A stretch of DNA of 64,000 bases from Campylobacter helveticus (lineage in GTDB: Bacteria; Campylobacterota; Campylobacteria; Campylobacterales; Campylobacteraceae). The first letter of the stretch is position 1; the number at the start of each line of letters is the position of its first letter. A program made the position numbers and the translations under genes. The stretch lies in NCBI RefSeq assembly GCF_002080395.1, contig NZ_CP020478.1, positions 1,004,886 to 1,068,885 on the forward strand, read 5' to 3'. The notes under the pieces were generated by a model. That model was not told where the DNA came from. It did no database searches and was given only the letters and a program-made list of their open reading frames with translations. This document shows, one piece after another, positions 17,029 through 24,889 of this stretch.

Positions 17029-17034
17029 TATAAT
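17029..17034 (+). promoter_or_regulatory. -10 box for the rep/helicase/xis operon
   Basis: TTTG followed directly by TATAAT on the plus strand, ~67 nt before the TTG start of the initiator-like gene. It diverges from the T4SS promoter. Confidence 0.45.
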
Positions 17035-17100
17035 TATGATGTTTTATTGTTTTATTTTGAATAAAAATATATTTTAAAATATTATGTAAAAGGTTATTTA

Positions 17101-17910
17101 TTGAAAGATTTTAATGGTAGTTTGTGCTATATAGAATTTAAAAAATCTAAAACAACTTGTAGTATTCAAGAAATTAGACTACCTATTTTTGCACCCATTA
17201 AAAAATCAACCCCAAGCTCAACCATTTATAAAGATTTCATTCGAAATAGAAGGACAAGAATATTAAAAACTCAATGGGGAGAAGTTAGCATAAAAGGTTC
17301 TTTATTAACTCAAGTTCATAAAGATATTCTAGATTTAATCGTTCTCTTTTCTTCAAAAATAAAGCTTCTAGAAGATAAGAGATTAAGCATATCATTTTCT
17401 ACGAGCGAAATTTTAAAAAATTATGGAGATATGGGACATAATTATAAATGGTTTAAAAATATCCTTGAAGAACTTATATCCGCAGTTATTATAATCAAGG
17501 ATTTTAATAACACAGCCTATTATTTTCATATTGTATCTACCATGTTAATTAATGAAAAGGGCGATTTTGGGGGAATTATTTTAAGCAAAGAATATATTGA
17601 ATTTTACCAAAAAGCTTTAGCTATTAATTATAATAAAGAGATTAAAAATATTGTTTGCATTGAAAACTCTCTTATCAAATCTATAGTGCGTTTTTTTCTT
17701 TCTCATAATGAAATTAATATCACGCTCGATAACCTTCTTCTTGCACTTGGATTACAAATACAGGTAAAAGATAGATATTTTAGAAAAATCAAACAAGAAT
17801 TGAAACAAAATGTTGCTTTATTTGCAAAATTTAACATTATATATAGTTGGGAAAAGTGCAACTTTATATACCAAGGAAATTCGAATGTCAATTTCTTCTC
17901 ATCAAACTAA
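17101..17910 (+). CDS. possible replication initiator-like protein
   Basis: 269 residues from a TTG start (AAAAGG ~8 nt upstream). There is no signal peptide or membrane helix. Predicted short helices with a winged-helix feel occur around ISFSTSEILKNYGDMGHNYKWFKN and again near NITLDNLLLALGLQIQVKDR, a layout seen in plasmid RepA/Rep_3-type initiators. It shares an operon with a DNA helicase and two excisionase-like genes, which fits a role in element replication or maintenance. The next gene starts inside its 3' end (26 nt overlap). I cannot assign a family securely; a transcriptional regulator is the alternative. Confidence 0.4.
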   Translation: MKDFNGSLCYIEFKKSKTTCSIQEIRLPIFAPIKKSTPSSTIYKDFIRNRRTRILKTQWGEVSIKGSLLTQVHKDILDLIVLFSSKIKLLEDKRLSISFSTSEILKNYGDMGHNYKWFKNILEELISAVIIIKDFNNTAYYFHIVSTMLINEKGDFGGIILSKEYIEFYQKALAINYNKEIKNIVCIENSLIKSIVRFFLSHNEINITLDNLLLALGLQIQVKDRYFRKIKQELKQNVALFAKFNIIYSWEKCNFIYQGNSNVNFFSSN

Positions 17911-19375
17911 AAACTTATTAACCCCCGAACAACAAGCCGTTGTTGATTTTAATATAGAAGATATTTTAATTGTTAATGCTTATGCAGGAACGGGTAAAAC
18001 TTCTACTCTTATACAATTTTGCGAAGCAAGAAAAGATAAGAAAATCCTCTATCTCTCTTATAATGCTTCAATGAGAAAAGAAGCAGAGACCAAATTTAAA
18101 CACCTTAGCAATGTAGAAGTTAAAACTATGCACTCTTTAGCCTATGAAGAGTTGGGCTTAAAATACAAAGATAGACTAGGAAGCCTAAGAGCAATGGATT
18201 TATACCCTCTTGTGAAAGACTTACAAGTTGAATTTCACTCTTTTTATGCAACAGCCATTTTAAAAACCTTAAGAGCTTTTTGTAATGTTAGCTTACCGCT
18301 TAAAGACTTTTTAGAAAATGCTATAAAAAATCCTAAAGACTATGATTTAAATCCCAAACTAGACTTAGCTTACATTACACATAAGACAAAGATTTTATGG
18401 CAAAAGCTTCAAAGCGAAACTTGTGCTTTAGCATACGAACACGACTTTTATCTTAAGGCTTATCAACTTAGCAAAGCAAAGCTAGAGTATGATTATATCC
18501 TTGTTGATGAGGCACAAGATATAAATGGCTGTGTGATAGATATAGTTTTAAATCAAGAAGCCAAAAAAGTTTTTATCGGCGACACTTATCAAAGTATTTA
18601 TAAATTTAGGGGAGCGATTAATTCTTTAGAATTGTTAGCAAAAAAGCCAAAAGCCCATACTTTATATCTCACACAAAGCTTTCGCTGTCCTAGTAGTATC
18701 GCTAAAATAGCAAATTGCTATTTAAAGATATTGAATGCTCCTAAAGATTTTCAAGGCACATTTAAGAGCAACATCAAACAAGATATAAAACAACAAGCTC
18801 TTATTACTCGCACAAATGCGAAACTTTTTGATATTGCTATAGAAAATTTAGATAAAAAGCTTTTTTTAGTCGGCGGAGTGCAAAGCTATAATTTTGATGA
18901 GCTTTTAGATATACAAAACTTGCTCTTTAAAAAACAAGAATTTATTAAAAATCCTTTCATTGCTAAATTCAAAGATTTAAAAGAACTTCTTGTCTATATA
19001 GAAGAAACCAAAGAAATCGACTTAAGGCAAAAGATTTTTGTTTTATTTAAGTATATTCATAGTGATATTAAAAAGCTCATTAAAGATATAGAAAAAGCTT
19101 GTGTTAAAAATGAAAATAAGGCAGATTTAATTCTTAGCACAGGACATAAAAGTAAAGGACTTGAATGGGATAATGTAGAACTTAGCGATGATTTTTTAAA
19201 CCTCAAACAAATGATAGAAAATAATGAATTTGAGGAAATTACAATCGCAAAAGAAGAACTAAATCTTTTGTATGTCGCCATTACAAGAGCTAAACATAGT
19301 CTTAGTATGAGCGAAGACTATGTGTTAGATGAGGGCATAATTAACAATATTAAGGAGAGGGTAGAAACAATATGA
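17885..19375 (+). CDS. UvrD/FBH1-like superfamily 1 DNA helicase
   Basis: 496 residues from the ATG at 17885 (AAGGAAATTCGA upstream); a longer reading start inside the previous gene lacks a ribosome site. SF1A motifs in order: LTPEQQAVV (Q motif), AYAGTGKTST (Walker A, ~33-41), YDYILVDEAQDING (II), FIGDTYQSIYKFRGA (III), LTQSFRCPSSIAKIA (IV), LSTGHKSKGLEWDNV (V) and LNLLYVAITRAKHSL (VI). It is shorter than UvrD and resembles F-box-helicase-like bacterial proteins. It would unwind or remodel element DNA. It overlaps the following xis-like gene by 4 nt. Confidence 0.88.
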   Translation: MSISSHQTKNLLTPEQQAVVDFNIEDILIVNAYAGTGKTSTLIQFCEARKDKKILYLSYNASMRKEAETKFKHLSNVEVKTMHSLAYEELGLKYKDRLGSLRAMDLYPLVKDLQVEFHSFYATAILKTLRAFCNVSLPLKDFLENAIKNPKDYDLNPKLDLAYITHKTKILWQKLQSETCALAYEHDFYLKAYQLSKAKLEYDYILVDEAQDINGCVIDIVLNQEAKKVFIGDTYQSIYKFRGAINSLELLAKKPKAHTLYLTQSFRCPSSIAKIANCYLKILNAPKDFQGTFKSNIKQDIKQQALITRTNAKLFDIAIENLDKKLFLVGGVQSYNFDELLDIQNLLFKKQEFIKNPFIAKFKDLKELLVYIEETKEIDLRQKIFVLFKYIHSDIKKLIKDIEKACVKNENKADLILSTGHKSKGLEWDNVELSDDFLNLKQMIENNEFEEITIAKEELNLLYVAITRAKHSLSMSEDYVLDEGIINNIKERVETI

Positions 19376-19581
19376 AAACAATAAAAATTGTAAAAAAAGA
19401 TGGTAGTTTTAATGAGCAAAAATACTACACGGTAAAAGAAGTTGCAGATATTTTTGGCATAACGCAAGCAACAGCTATCAAATGGGGAAATGCGGGCAAA
19501 TTTAAAGTAATGAGATTTGGAAGACAAAGATATATTCTTGTTGCTGAAATTGTAGATTTTCAACAAAAAAGCATTTTATAG
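19372..19581 (+). CDS. excisionase-like HTH protein 1
   Basis: 69 residues. Residues ~20-60 (YYTVKEVADIFGITQATAIK, then a GKFKVMRFGRQRYIL wing) match the HTH_17/MerR-like fold of excisionases and AlpA regulators. It is coupled to the helicase gene by a 4-nt overlap. It is the probable recombination directionality factor for the nearby integrase, or a regulator. Confidence 0.65.
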   Translation: MKTIKIVKKDGSFNEQKYYTVKEVADIFGITQATAIKWGNAGKFKVMRFGRQRYILVAEIVDFQQKSIL

Positions 19582-19590
19582 GAGTAAGAA

Positions 19591-19830
19591 ATGATTAGAC
19601 TAGATATTGGAGATTACTACACCAGAAAAGAAGTAGCAAATCTTTTAAAAGTAAAAGAAAGTATTGTGCATAGATACGCTAAACAAGGCAAATTTAGAGA
19701 GTTTAAGCAACATAGAAACTGCTCGGGTTTGTATCCTAGACAAGACATTGAAAACTTTATAAAAAAATATTTTGGACTTGTCGATTCAAATCAGCAATCT
19801 CATCAAGATAATCCCCCCACCACTGCATAA
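19591..19830 (+). CDS. excisionase-like HTH protein 2
   Basis: 79 residues; YYTRKEVANLLKVKESIVHR and a following basic wing (GKFREFKQH...GLYPRQDIENF) again give the HTH_17 pattern. GGAGTAAGA precedes its ATG. It follows the first excisionase-like gene by 9 bp. Its last 74 nt overlap the 3' end of the convergent integrase gene, and its C-terminal tail is Gln/Pro/Thr-rich, as if encoded by chance opposite the integrase. Confidence 0.6.
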   Translation: MIRLDIGDYYTRKEVANLLKVKESIVHRYAKQGKFREFKQHRNCSGLYPRQDIENFIKKYFGLVDSNQQSHQDNPPTTA

Positions 19831-20956
19831 GCGTGGCTTTTTCTTTTAAATTTAAAGCGTGATTATACGCTGATTTGATTTTATTCTTTTCTACATGTGC
19901 TAAACACAATTCTATAATATCACTACTCATTTGATGTTTATCTCTATTTTCGTGTGCTAAAGTGCTAAACATTGCACGAAAGCCGTGCGGAGTAAAATCA
20001 TCATTAGAGTATCCTAACCTTCTAAACATCGAACGAATTGTGTTATCGCTTATCGTTTCACTCTTGCTTCTTAAACTATAGAATAAATATCTAGTCCTAA
20101 CACCCATTTCTTTGTATTTTTGAAGCATAAACACACACTGTGAATTTAAAGGAATTGTGTGAGCTTTTTTCATTTTCATATCTTCTTGCGGTATATACCA
20201 AATACCATTTTCCAAATCAATATCCTCCCATTTTGCATTTCTTATGCTAAAACTTCTTTGTGCTGTCAATAAGGAAAACATCGCCGCAATTTTAACACTC
20301 AAATATCCTTTATAATGCACCACATTATCTATCAATACTTTAATTTCTTTTATTTCTAAAATCGTGGCGTGATTTTTACTTGCTTTATTAATCAACAAAT
20401 CTTTTCGGTTTAAATGAAGCATAGGATTATTTTTAAGATATTCTTTCATCACGCCGTGCCTAAAAATTTCATTTAAAAGAGTAAAGAATTTATCCGCACC
20501 CTCTCTAATATTCTCTTTTCTAAATTTCTCAAAACTTTTTAAAATATCTTTAATTTGTAGTTTATCTAATATAATATCTCCATAAATTCCAAAAGCAAAT
20601 CTTTGCAAATAACTCATATAGCTTTTATAAGTTTTTTCGCTCAATTCTAATCTTTTAAGCTCCATTTTTTCTAAGGCTAAATCTTTAAATGTAAGTTCAG
20701 TTTTTCCCCTCACACTATCATTCTCAACCAAATTGATTTTTAGCTTATCTTTTTCTTTTCTAGCATTGCTAAGACTTAAAATGGGATATTCTCCTAAGGT
20801 TATCCTTTTATATTTTAAAGTTTTGGGACATTTGTAGTTAAACATAAATGTTTTTTTACCACTTGGATAAACACAAAGAAGTAAATTGTCAAAATCAGCA
20901 ATGTAGTATTTCTTATCTTTAGTCTTTAAGGCTTTTATTTTGGTATCATTTAGCAT
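19757..20956 (-). CDS. int: tyrosine-type integrase of the tRNA-Leu element
   Basis: 399 residues. The N-terminus has the arm-binding DUF4102-like domain of P4-type integrases (MLNDTKIKALKTKDKKYYIA...). The catalytic domain has Arg in LLTAQRSFS (~235), H-x-x-R in PHGFRAMFST (~324), His in LAHVEKN and the Tyr nucleophile in KSAYNHA (~365). The end, MQWWGDYLD, is also typical of the family. It lies ~200 bp from the tRNA-Leu 3' end, as expected for a tRNA-targeting integrase. It is full-length and appears intact. Confidence 0.95.
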   Translation of the reverse strand: MLNDTKIKALKTKDKKYYIADFDNLLLCVYPSGKKTFMFNYKCPKTLKYKRITLGEYPILSLSNARKEKDKLKINLVENDSVRGKTELTFKDLALEKMELKRLELSEKTYKSYMSYLQRFAFGIYGDIILDKLQIKDILKSFEKFRKENIREGADKFFTLLNEIFRHGVMKEYLKNNPMLHLNRKDLLINKASKNHATILEIKEIKVLIDNVVHYKGYLSVKIAAMFSLLTAQRSFSIRNAKWEDIDLENGIWYIPQEDMKMKKAHTIPLNSQCVFMLQKYKEMGVRTRYLFYSLRSKSETISDNTIRSMFRRLGYSNDDFTPHGFRAMFSTLAHENRDKHQMSSDIIELCLAHVEKNKIKSAYNHALNLKEKATLMQWWGDYLDEIADLNRQVQNIFL

Positions 20957-20969
20957 TTTTTTCCTTTAG

Positions 20970-21019
20970 GTCAATAAAGTCAATAGCAAATTTCAATAAG
21001 GTCAATAATTAAGTCAATA
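20970..21019. repeat. five iterated GTCAATA-type repeats between int and tRNA-Leu
   Basis: GTCAATA at 20970, 20979, 21001 and 21013, with TTCAATA at 20992, in the same orientation at intervals of 9, 13, 9 and 12 bp. They lie upstream of int and next to the tRNA attachment site, where integrase arm-type or excisionase sites are expected. Role inferred from position. Confidence 0.55.
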
Positions 21020-21153
21020 AAAAACATTTGTAAGTATAATCAATCAAAATAAATCTAAAATAATCTAAAATAATTTAATGTCTTTCAAAAGCCTATTTTA
21101 TAGATAAATAAAAAGAAGTAAAGAAAATTAAAAATAATGAAAGAGAATATATA

Positions 21154-21239
21154 TGGTGCGGTTAGCGAGATTTGAACTCGCACACGCGAAGCGCACCACC
21201 CCCTCAAGATGGCGTGTCTACCAATTCCACCATAACCGC
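21154..21239 (-). tRNA. tRNA-Leu (anticodon GAG)
   Basis: The minus strand reads GCGGTTATGGTGGAATTGGT... with a 7-bp acceptor stem (GCGGTTA/TAACCGC), a class II variable arm (TGCGCTTCGCG), a T-loop GTTCAAATC and an encoded CCA. The anticodon loop TTGAGGG on the CCATC/GGTGG stem gives GAG. Its 3' end faces the integrase, so it is the probable insertion site of the conjugative element. Confidence 0.95.
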
Positions 21240-21245
21240 ATAAAG

Positions 21246-21263
21246 CTCCCTTTTACAAGGGAG
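21246..21263 (-). terminator. terminator after atpE
   Basis: CTCCCTT and AAGGGAG form a 7-bp stem with a 4-nt loop, between the atpE stop and the tRNA gene. Confidence 0.6.
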
Positions 21264-21270
21264 TAAAAAC

Positions 21271-21609
21271 TTATCCTACTGGGATAAAAGGATTTGCGTA
21301 AAGTGCTATCAAAGCGATAACTAAAGCATAAATTACCTGAGCTTCAATCATCGCCAAGGCAATAAACATCGTTGTCATTAATTTTGGTCCAAGACCAGGA
21401 TTTCTAGCTGTTCCAGCTATAGTAGCTGCTGCTGTGTGTCCCATACCGATAGCTCCACCAAGTGCAGCCACACCAAGACCTAAACCAGCCGCTAAAACAG
21501 AAAATGCCTTAATCCAAACATTCATAGCTTCTTGTTCAACAGGTGCGTTTGTCGTTTGAGCGAAAGCAACTGCTGCAAAAGCAAACAATAAAAAAAGAAC
21601 TTTTTTCAT
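21271..21609 (-). CDS. atpE: ATP synthase F0 subunit c
   Basis: 112 residues. A cleavable-looking N-terminal signal sequence (ends VAFA) precedes two membrane helices, the first with the Gly/Ala-rich GLGLGVAALGGAIGMG packing motif and the second with the proton-binding Glu at position 89 (IALAMIEAQVIYAL). The polar loop ARNPGL joins them. Subunit c forms the rotating membrane ring. The extra N-terminal signal, compared with ~80-residue E. coli AtpE, is common in epsilonproteobacteria. It stands alone, away from other atp genes, as usual in Campylobacter. Confidence 0.95.
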   Translation of the reverse strand: MKKVLFLLFAFAAVAFAQTTNAPVEQEAMNVWIKAFSVLAAGLGLGVAALGGAIGMGHTAAATIAGTARNPGLGPKLMTTMFIALAMIEAQVIYALVIALIALYANPFIPVG

Positions 21610-21716
21610 TGAAAAACCTTTCTGTGAAATTTCCTTTGAGTTAGTTCGGCTTGCGTATCCCTACTTAAAACCCAAATTCAAGGCGGTATTTTAACATTTT
21701 AACTTTAAATTTATAT

Positions 21717-21722
21717 TATAAT
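21717..21722 (+). promoter_or_regulatory. -10 box of the OXA gene
   Basis: A perfect TATAAT 22 nt before the ATG (predicted start ~21729) and an overlapping TATATT at 21712-21717. AAAGG precedes the start codon. Confidence 0.5.
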
Positions 21723-21744
21723 AATGAAAAATTAAAGGATTAAA

Positions 21745-22518
21745 ATGAAAAAATTTTCCGTTGCCCTTCTCTTTTTTATGCTTATTTTTACAAATCTAAA
21801 GGCTGATGTTTTACCAAATTTCTTTAAGGGCTACAATGTAAGTGGAGTTTTTATCCTTTATGATGGTAAAAATTTCTACACAAATGATTTAAAAAGGGCA
21901 AACGAGCGTTTTTCTCCCGCTTCAACCTTTAAAATTTTTAACGCTCTCTTTGCCCTAAATTTAGGTGTGATAAGGGACGAAAAAGAAATTTTTTATCACT
22001 ATAATAATGAAAAAGTTTTCTTACCAAGCTGGAAAAATGACGCGAATTTAAGCTCTGCCATTAAACGCTCACAAGTTCCAGCTTTTAAATTTTTAGCTAG
22101 AAAAATAGGCTTAGAAAATATGCAAAAAAATTTAAACCTAATCCACTACGGCAATGGCGTGATTTCTCAAATTGATAATTTTTGGCTGGATAATTCTTTA
22201 AAAATTAGTGCTAAAGAACAAGCTGTTTTATTATATAAACTTGCCACCACCTCCCTACCCTACCCTCAAAAAAATCAAGAAATCATTAAAAATTTACTTT
22301 TTTATAAGAAAAATGAGTGGGGGAAAATTTACGCAAAAACAGGTTTTAACGATGAGCTAGGCATAGCTCACATTGTGGGTTTTTATGAGATTGATGGAGA
22401 AATTTTTTCCTTTGGGCTTAATTTAAATGTTAAAAACTTCGAAGAGCTTTACAAAAGAGAGGAAATTTTAGAAAAATACTTAAATTTTATCGCCCAAAAA
22501 GGGCGAGTTTTAAAATAA
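21745..22518 (+). CDS. class D beta-lactamase (OXA-61-like)
   Basis: 257 residues with a signal peptide (cleavage near KADV). Class D motifs are complete: S60-T-F-K63 (acyl serine and carbamylated lysine), S109-x-V111, Y135-G-N137 and K198-T-G200. It hydrolyses penicillins in the periplasm. In C. jejuni the homologous gene lies next to modC, and the same neighbourhood is seen here, with a TraT-type gene inserted between. The end overlaps the convergent traT gene by 9 nt. The promoter is perfect at -10, so expression is plausible; resistance itself cannot be read from sequence. Confidence 0.93.
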   Translation: MKKFSVALLFFMLIFTNLKADVLPNFFKGYNVSGVFILYDGKNFYTNDLKRANERFSPASTFKIFNALFALNLGVIRDEKEIFYHYNNEKVFLPSWKNDANLSSAIKRSQVPAFKFLARKIGLENMQKNLNLIHYGNGVISQIDNFWLDNSLKISAKEQAVLLYKLATTSLPYPQKNQEIIKNLLFYKKNEWGKIYAKTGFNDELGIAHIVGFYEIDGEIFSFGLNLNVKNFEELYKREEILEKYLNFIAQKGRVLK

Positions 22519-23280
22519 ACCTGCGATTTGAGTCGCGATTTTATCTTCTAAAACAGGCGTAGCCTCCTCGAGCTTTAGTCCCGTTTTTACCGCTTCAGCA
22601 AAAATTATAGTGCTTTTTTCTATGTATTTGCCTTGATAGGTTTGTTGTGTGGTATTGACTTGATTTGAATTTAAATGCCCCACTTTATCACTGCGGACAT
22701 TTCCACCAAAGCTATTTAAAAAGCCTGAAGCTCTTTGGTCTCTAACGCTTGCTTGTCCGCTCACATTTCCGCTAGAAGTTAAAACCTTACCATCTGCTTT
22801 TTGTTTGATGTTAATATCCACTTGCATTTGATAAATAGTATCTTCTGTAAGTTTTCCTAAAAGCATTCCCGCTGCTGCACCTGCTGCACCTGCTGCGACC
22901 ATTCCGCCTGCGCCGCCTCCATTATAACCACTAATTGCTACACCTGTTGCAGCACCTGCGACACCAGCACCTGCGGCATTATTTTCTTGTTTTTTATCAC
23001 AATACAAAATATTAGTGCTTAAAATATAATTTGCCTTATCAGGGTCATCGATAATTCTATACCCCTTAGCTTCTAAAGCATTTCTCAGTTTAGGCTCCAA
23101 ATTTACATTATGTCCGCTTGTGTTTTTGATGTTTAAAAACACCACTCTTTTTTCCTTAGCCACAGGGTCTAAAAAAATGCTTTGACTCATCGTAGCATTT
23201 GTTTGTAAAGTCGTTGTTAAACATCCGCTTAACAAACCTGCAACCAAAACGCTAGAAAACATCGTTTTAACTCTCATCAT
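22510..23280 (-). CDS. traT: TraT-type surface exclusion / complement resistance lipoprotein
   Basis: 256 residues with lipobox LLSGC. It follows plasmid F TraT closely in layout: ...MSQSIFLDP...RVVFLNIKNTSG, LEAKGYRIIDDPDKANY, a Gly/Ala-rich central hydrophobic segment (~110-145), and the C-terminal EEATPVLEDKIATQIAGL. TraT is an exposed outer-membrane oligomer that blocks redundant conjugation and can give serum resistance. AGGAGGA directly precedes ATG ATG. It lies on the chromosomal side of the tRNA-Leu junction, outside the element whose T4SS resembles F. The promoter has a homopolymer tract. Confidence 0.9.
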   Translation of the reverse strand: MMRVKTMFSSVLVAGLLSGCLTTTLQTNATMSQSIFLDPVAKEKRVVFLNIKNTSGHNVNLEPKLRNALEAKGYRIIDDPDKANYILSTNILYCDKKQENNAAGAGVAGAATGVAISGYNGGGAGGMVAAGAAGAAAGMLLGKLTEDTIYQMQVDINIKQKADGKVLTSSGNVSGQASVRDQRASGFLNSFGGNVRSDKVGHLNSNQVNTTQQTYQGKYIEKSTIIFAEAVKTGLKLEEATPVLEDKIATQIAGLF

Positions 23281-23308
23281 TCCTCCTAAGATATTAAATA
23301 AAATTGCG

Positions 23309-23328
23309 ATTATACAAAAAAAAAAAAA
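23309..23328 (-). promoter_or_regulatory. traT promoter with T13 tract
   Basis: The minus strand reads T13 (complement of 23316-23328), G, then TATAAT (complement of 23309-23314). The tract fills the spacer region upstream of -10, so slippage could change promoter strength. The predicted start is ~22 nt before the ATG. Confidence 0.5.
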
Positions 23329-24210
23329 TTAATCAATGATGAGGGGATTAAAGGCTTTAATTGAAAGCATAATGGTATCGCCTATTTTTACGCCACTATG
23401 TTTTTCTAAAAATTCCTTCTCGCTTAGAGTGATTTTGACTATATCTTGCCCTAGCAAAAGTGTGAAAACGACTAAAATATCACTTTTATTTATCTCAAGT
23501 AAAACGGCACTTAGGCAAAGTTTGGCACTGAGATGATTATGCGTAAAAAATTGCTTTGTAGGCAAATCTTTAACAACCCTACCCCCCTTTAGCTCCAAAA
23601 CCCTTACGCTTAATTTATAAATTTCAGCCAAATCGTGGCTCACAAGCAAGGTTGTTGTTTTAAAGTGATTTAAAATATTAAATAATTCTTCTTGTAAATG
23701 AGAGCGCATTTTAAAATCTAAAGCACTTAAAGGCTCATCTAAAAGCAAAATTTTAGGCTCTCTTGCTAAAGCCCTTGCGAGTGCAACCCTTTGAGCTTGT
23801 CCGCCGCTTAGTTCTTTAGGGTAAGAGGAGGCTAATTCTTTAAGATTTATCAACTCTAAAAGCTCATCGATTTTCTTTTTATCCTTAGTCGCATAGGCTA
23901 AATTTTCTCTCACACTCATATTTGGAAAAAGTGCATAGTCTTGAAACATAAAGCCTAAAGAGCGTTTTTGTGGGGCTAAATTGATGCCTTTTTGACTATC
24001 AAACCATACTTCATTTTCTACCCTTATGAAACCACTTTTTGGCGTGATTAATCCCGCTAAAATTCTTAAAAGTGTCGTTTTACCAGCCCCACTTTCACCA
24101 AAAATGGCGCTGATTTCGCCTTGATTAAATTTAGCATCAATTTCAAGATTGATAAGTCCCTCTTTATTTTCAATACTTCTCATCAAATGCTTCAAACTAA
24201 TTTCTAGCAT
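23329..24210 (-). CDS. modC: molybdate ABC transporter ATPase
   Basis: 293 residues. Walker A (FGESGAGKTTLLRIL), Q-loop (FMFQDYALFPN), signature LSGGQAQRVALARAL and Walker B ILLLDEPLSALD are all present. A C-terminal segment of ~75 residues (VLLEINKSDILVVFTLLLGQ...) is a short TOBE-like regulatory domain. It powers molybdate (or tungstate) import with ModB and ModA. The start is 7 bp after modB. Confidence 0.95.
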   Translation of the reverse strand: MLEISLKHLMRSIENKEGLINLEIDAKFNQGEISAIFGESGAGKTTLLRILAGLITPKSGFIRVENEVWFDSQKGINLAPQKRSLGFMFQDYALFPNMSVRENLAYATKDKKKIDELLELINLKELASSYPKELSGGQAQRVALARALAREPKILLLDEPLSALDFKMRSHLQEELFNILNHFKTTTLLVSHDLAEIYKLSVRVLELKGGRVVKDLPTKQFFTHNHLSAKLCLSAVLLEINKSDILVVFTLLLGQDIVKITLSEKEFLEKHSGVKIGDTIMLSIKAFNPLIID

Positions 24211-24217
24211 ACCAACC

Positions 24218-24889
24218 CTAATATGTCAATTTTTTATTGACAAAATAAAGAATGAAAAGCAAGATAAAGCTTAAAGCAAAAAGGGCGAAAGCGTATTGAT
24301 GCGCTAGAGTATAATTAAGCGCTTCAAGCTCATCGTATATCGCTATACTAGCGACTAAAGTTTCGCCTTGCTTATGCCCTCCTATCATCATCACCACGCC
24401 AAATTCGCCCATAGTGTGTGCGAAAGCCATAGTAAGACCCGTAAAAATTCCCACCTTAGAATTTGGCACGATAACCCTACACAATGTCATCAGCTTCCCT
24501 CTCCCTAGCGTATAAGAAGCCTCGATTAAATTTTGATTAAGAGCGGCAAAAGCACTTTGGATAGGATGCACCATAAAAGGCAATGAAAAAATCATCGAAG
24601 CAAAAACCAAACCCTCAAAAGTAAAAACTAAAGAAAGATTAAAATGCTCTTTTAAAAAACTGCCTAGTGTGCTGTTTGCCGAAAAACCCACAAGTAGATA
24701 AAAACCCAAAACGCTAGGAGGCAAAACTAAGGGCATAGAAACGATGATTTGAAAAAAGCTTTTAAAAGGGAAACGCACAAAAACAAAACAATAAGCCAAA
24801 AACACGCCCACAAAAAACAATAAAAAAGTTGTAATGAAAGAAAGCTTAAAACTAAGCCATAAGGTTTGCAAAAATTCCGCTTCAAGCAT
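24218..24889 (-). CDS. modB: molybdate ABC transporter permease
   Basis: 223 residues with about five membrane helices and the ABC permease EAA-type loop EASYTLGRGKLMTLCRVIVPNS, with VMMIGGHKQGETLVASIAIYD near the end, typical of ModB. The gene overlaps the upstream molybdate-binding protein gene by 8 nt. Confidence 0.95.
   Translation of the reverse strand: MLEAEFLQTLWLSFKLSFITTFLLFFVGVFLAYCFVFVRFPFKSFFQIIVSMPLVLPPSVLGFYLLVGFSANSTLGSFLKEHFNLSLVFTFEGLVFASMIFSLPFMVHPIQSAFAALNQNLIEASYTLGRGKLMTLCRVIVPNSKVGIFTGLTMAFAHTMGEFGVVMMIGGHKQGETLVASIAIYDELEALNYTLAHQYAFALFALSFILLFILYFVNKKLTY

Noticed and set aside
17810-17884. Upstream extension of the helicase gene
   Set aside because: The first 25 codons lie inside the preceding gene, have no ribosome site, and do not match the helicase start; ATG at 17885 has one.
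21154-21239. Second copy of the tRNA-Leu 3' end as the other attachment site
   Set aside because: I found no repeat of the tRNA 3' sequence elsewhere in the window; the far att site must lie beyond the left edge if it exists.
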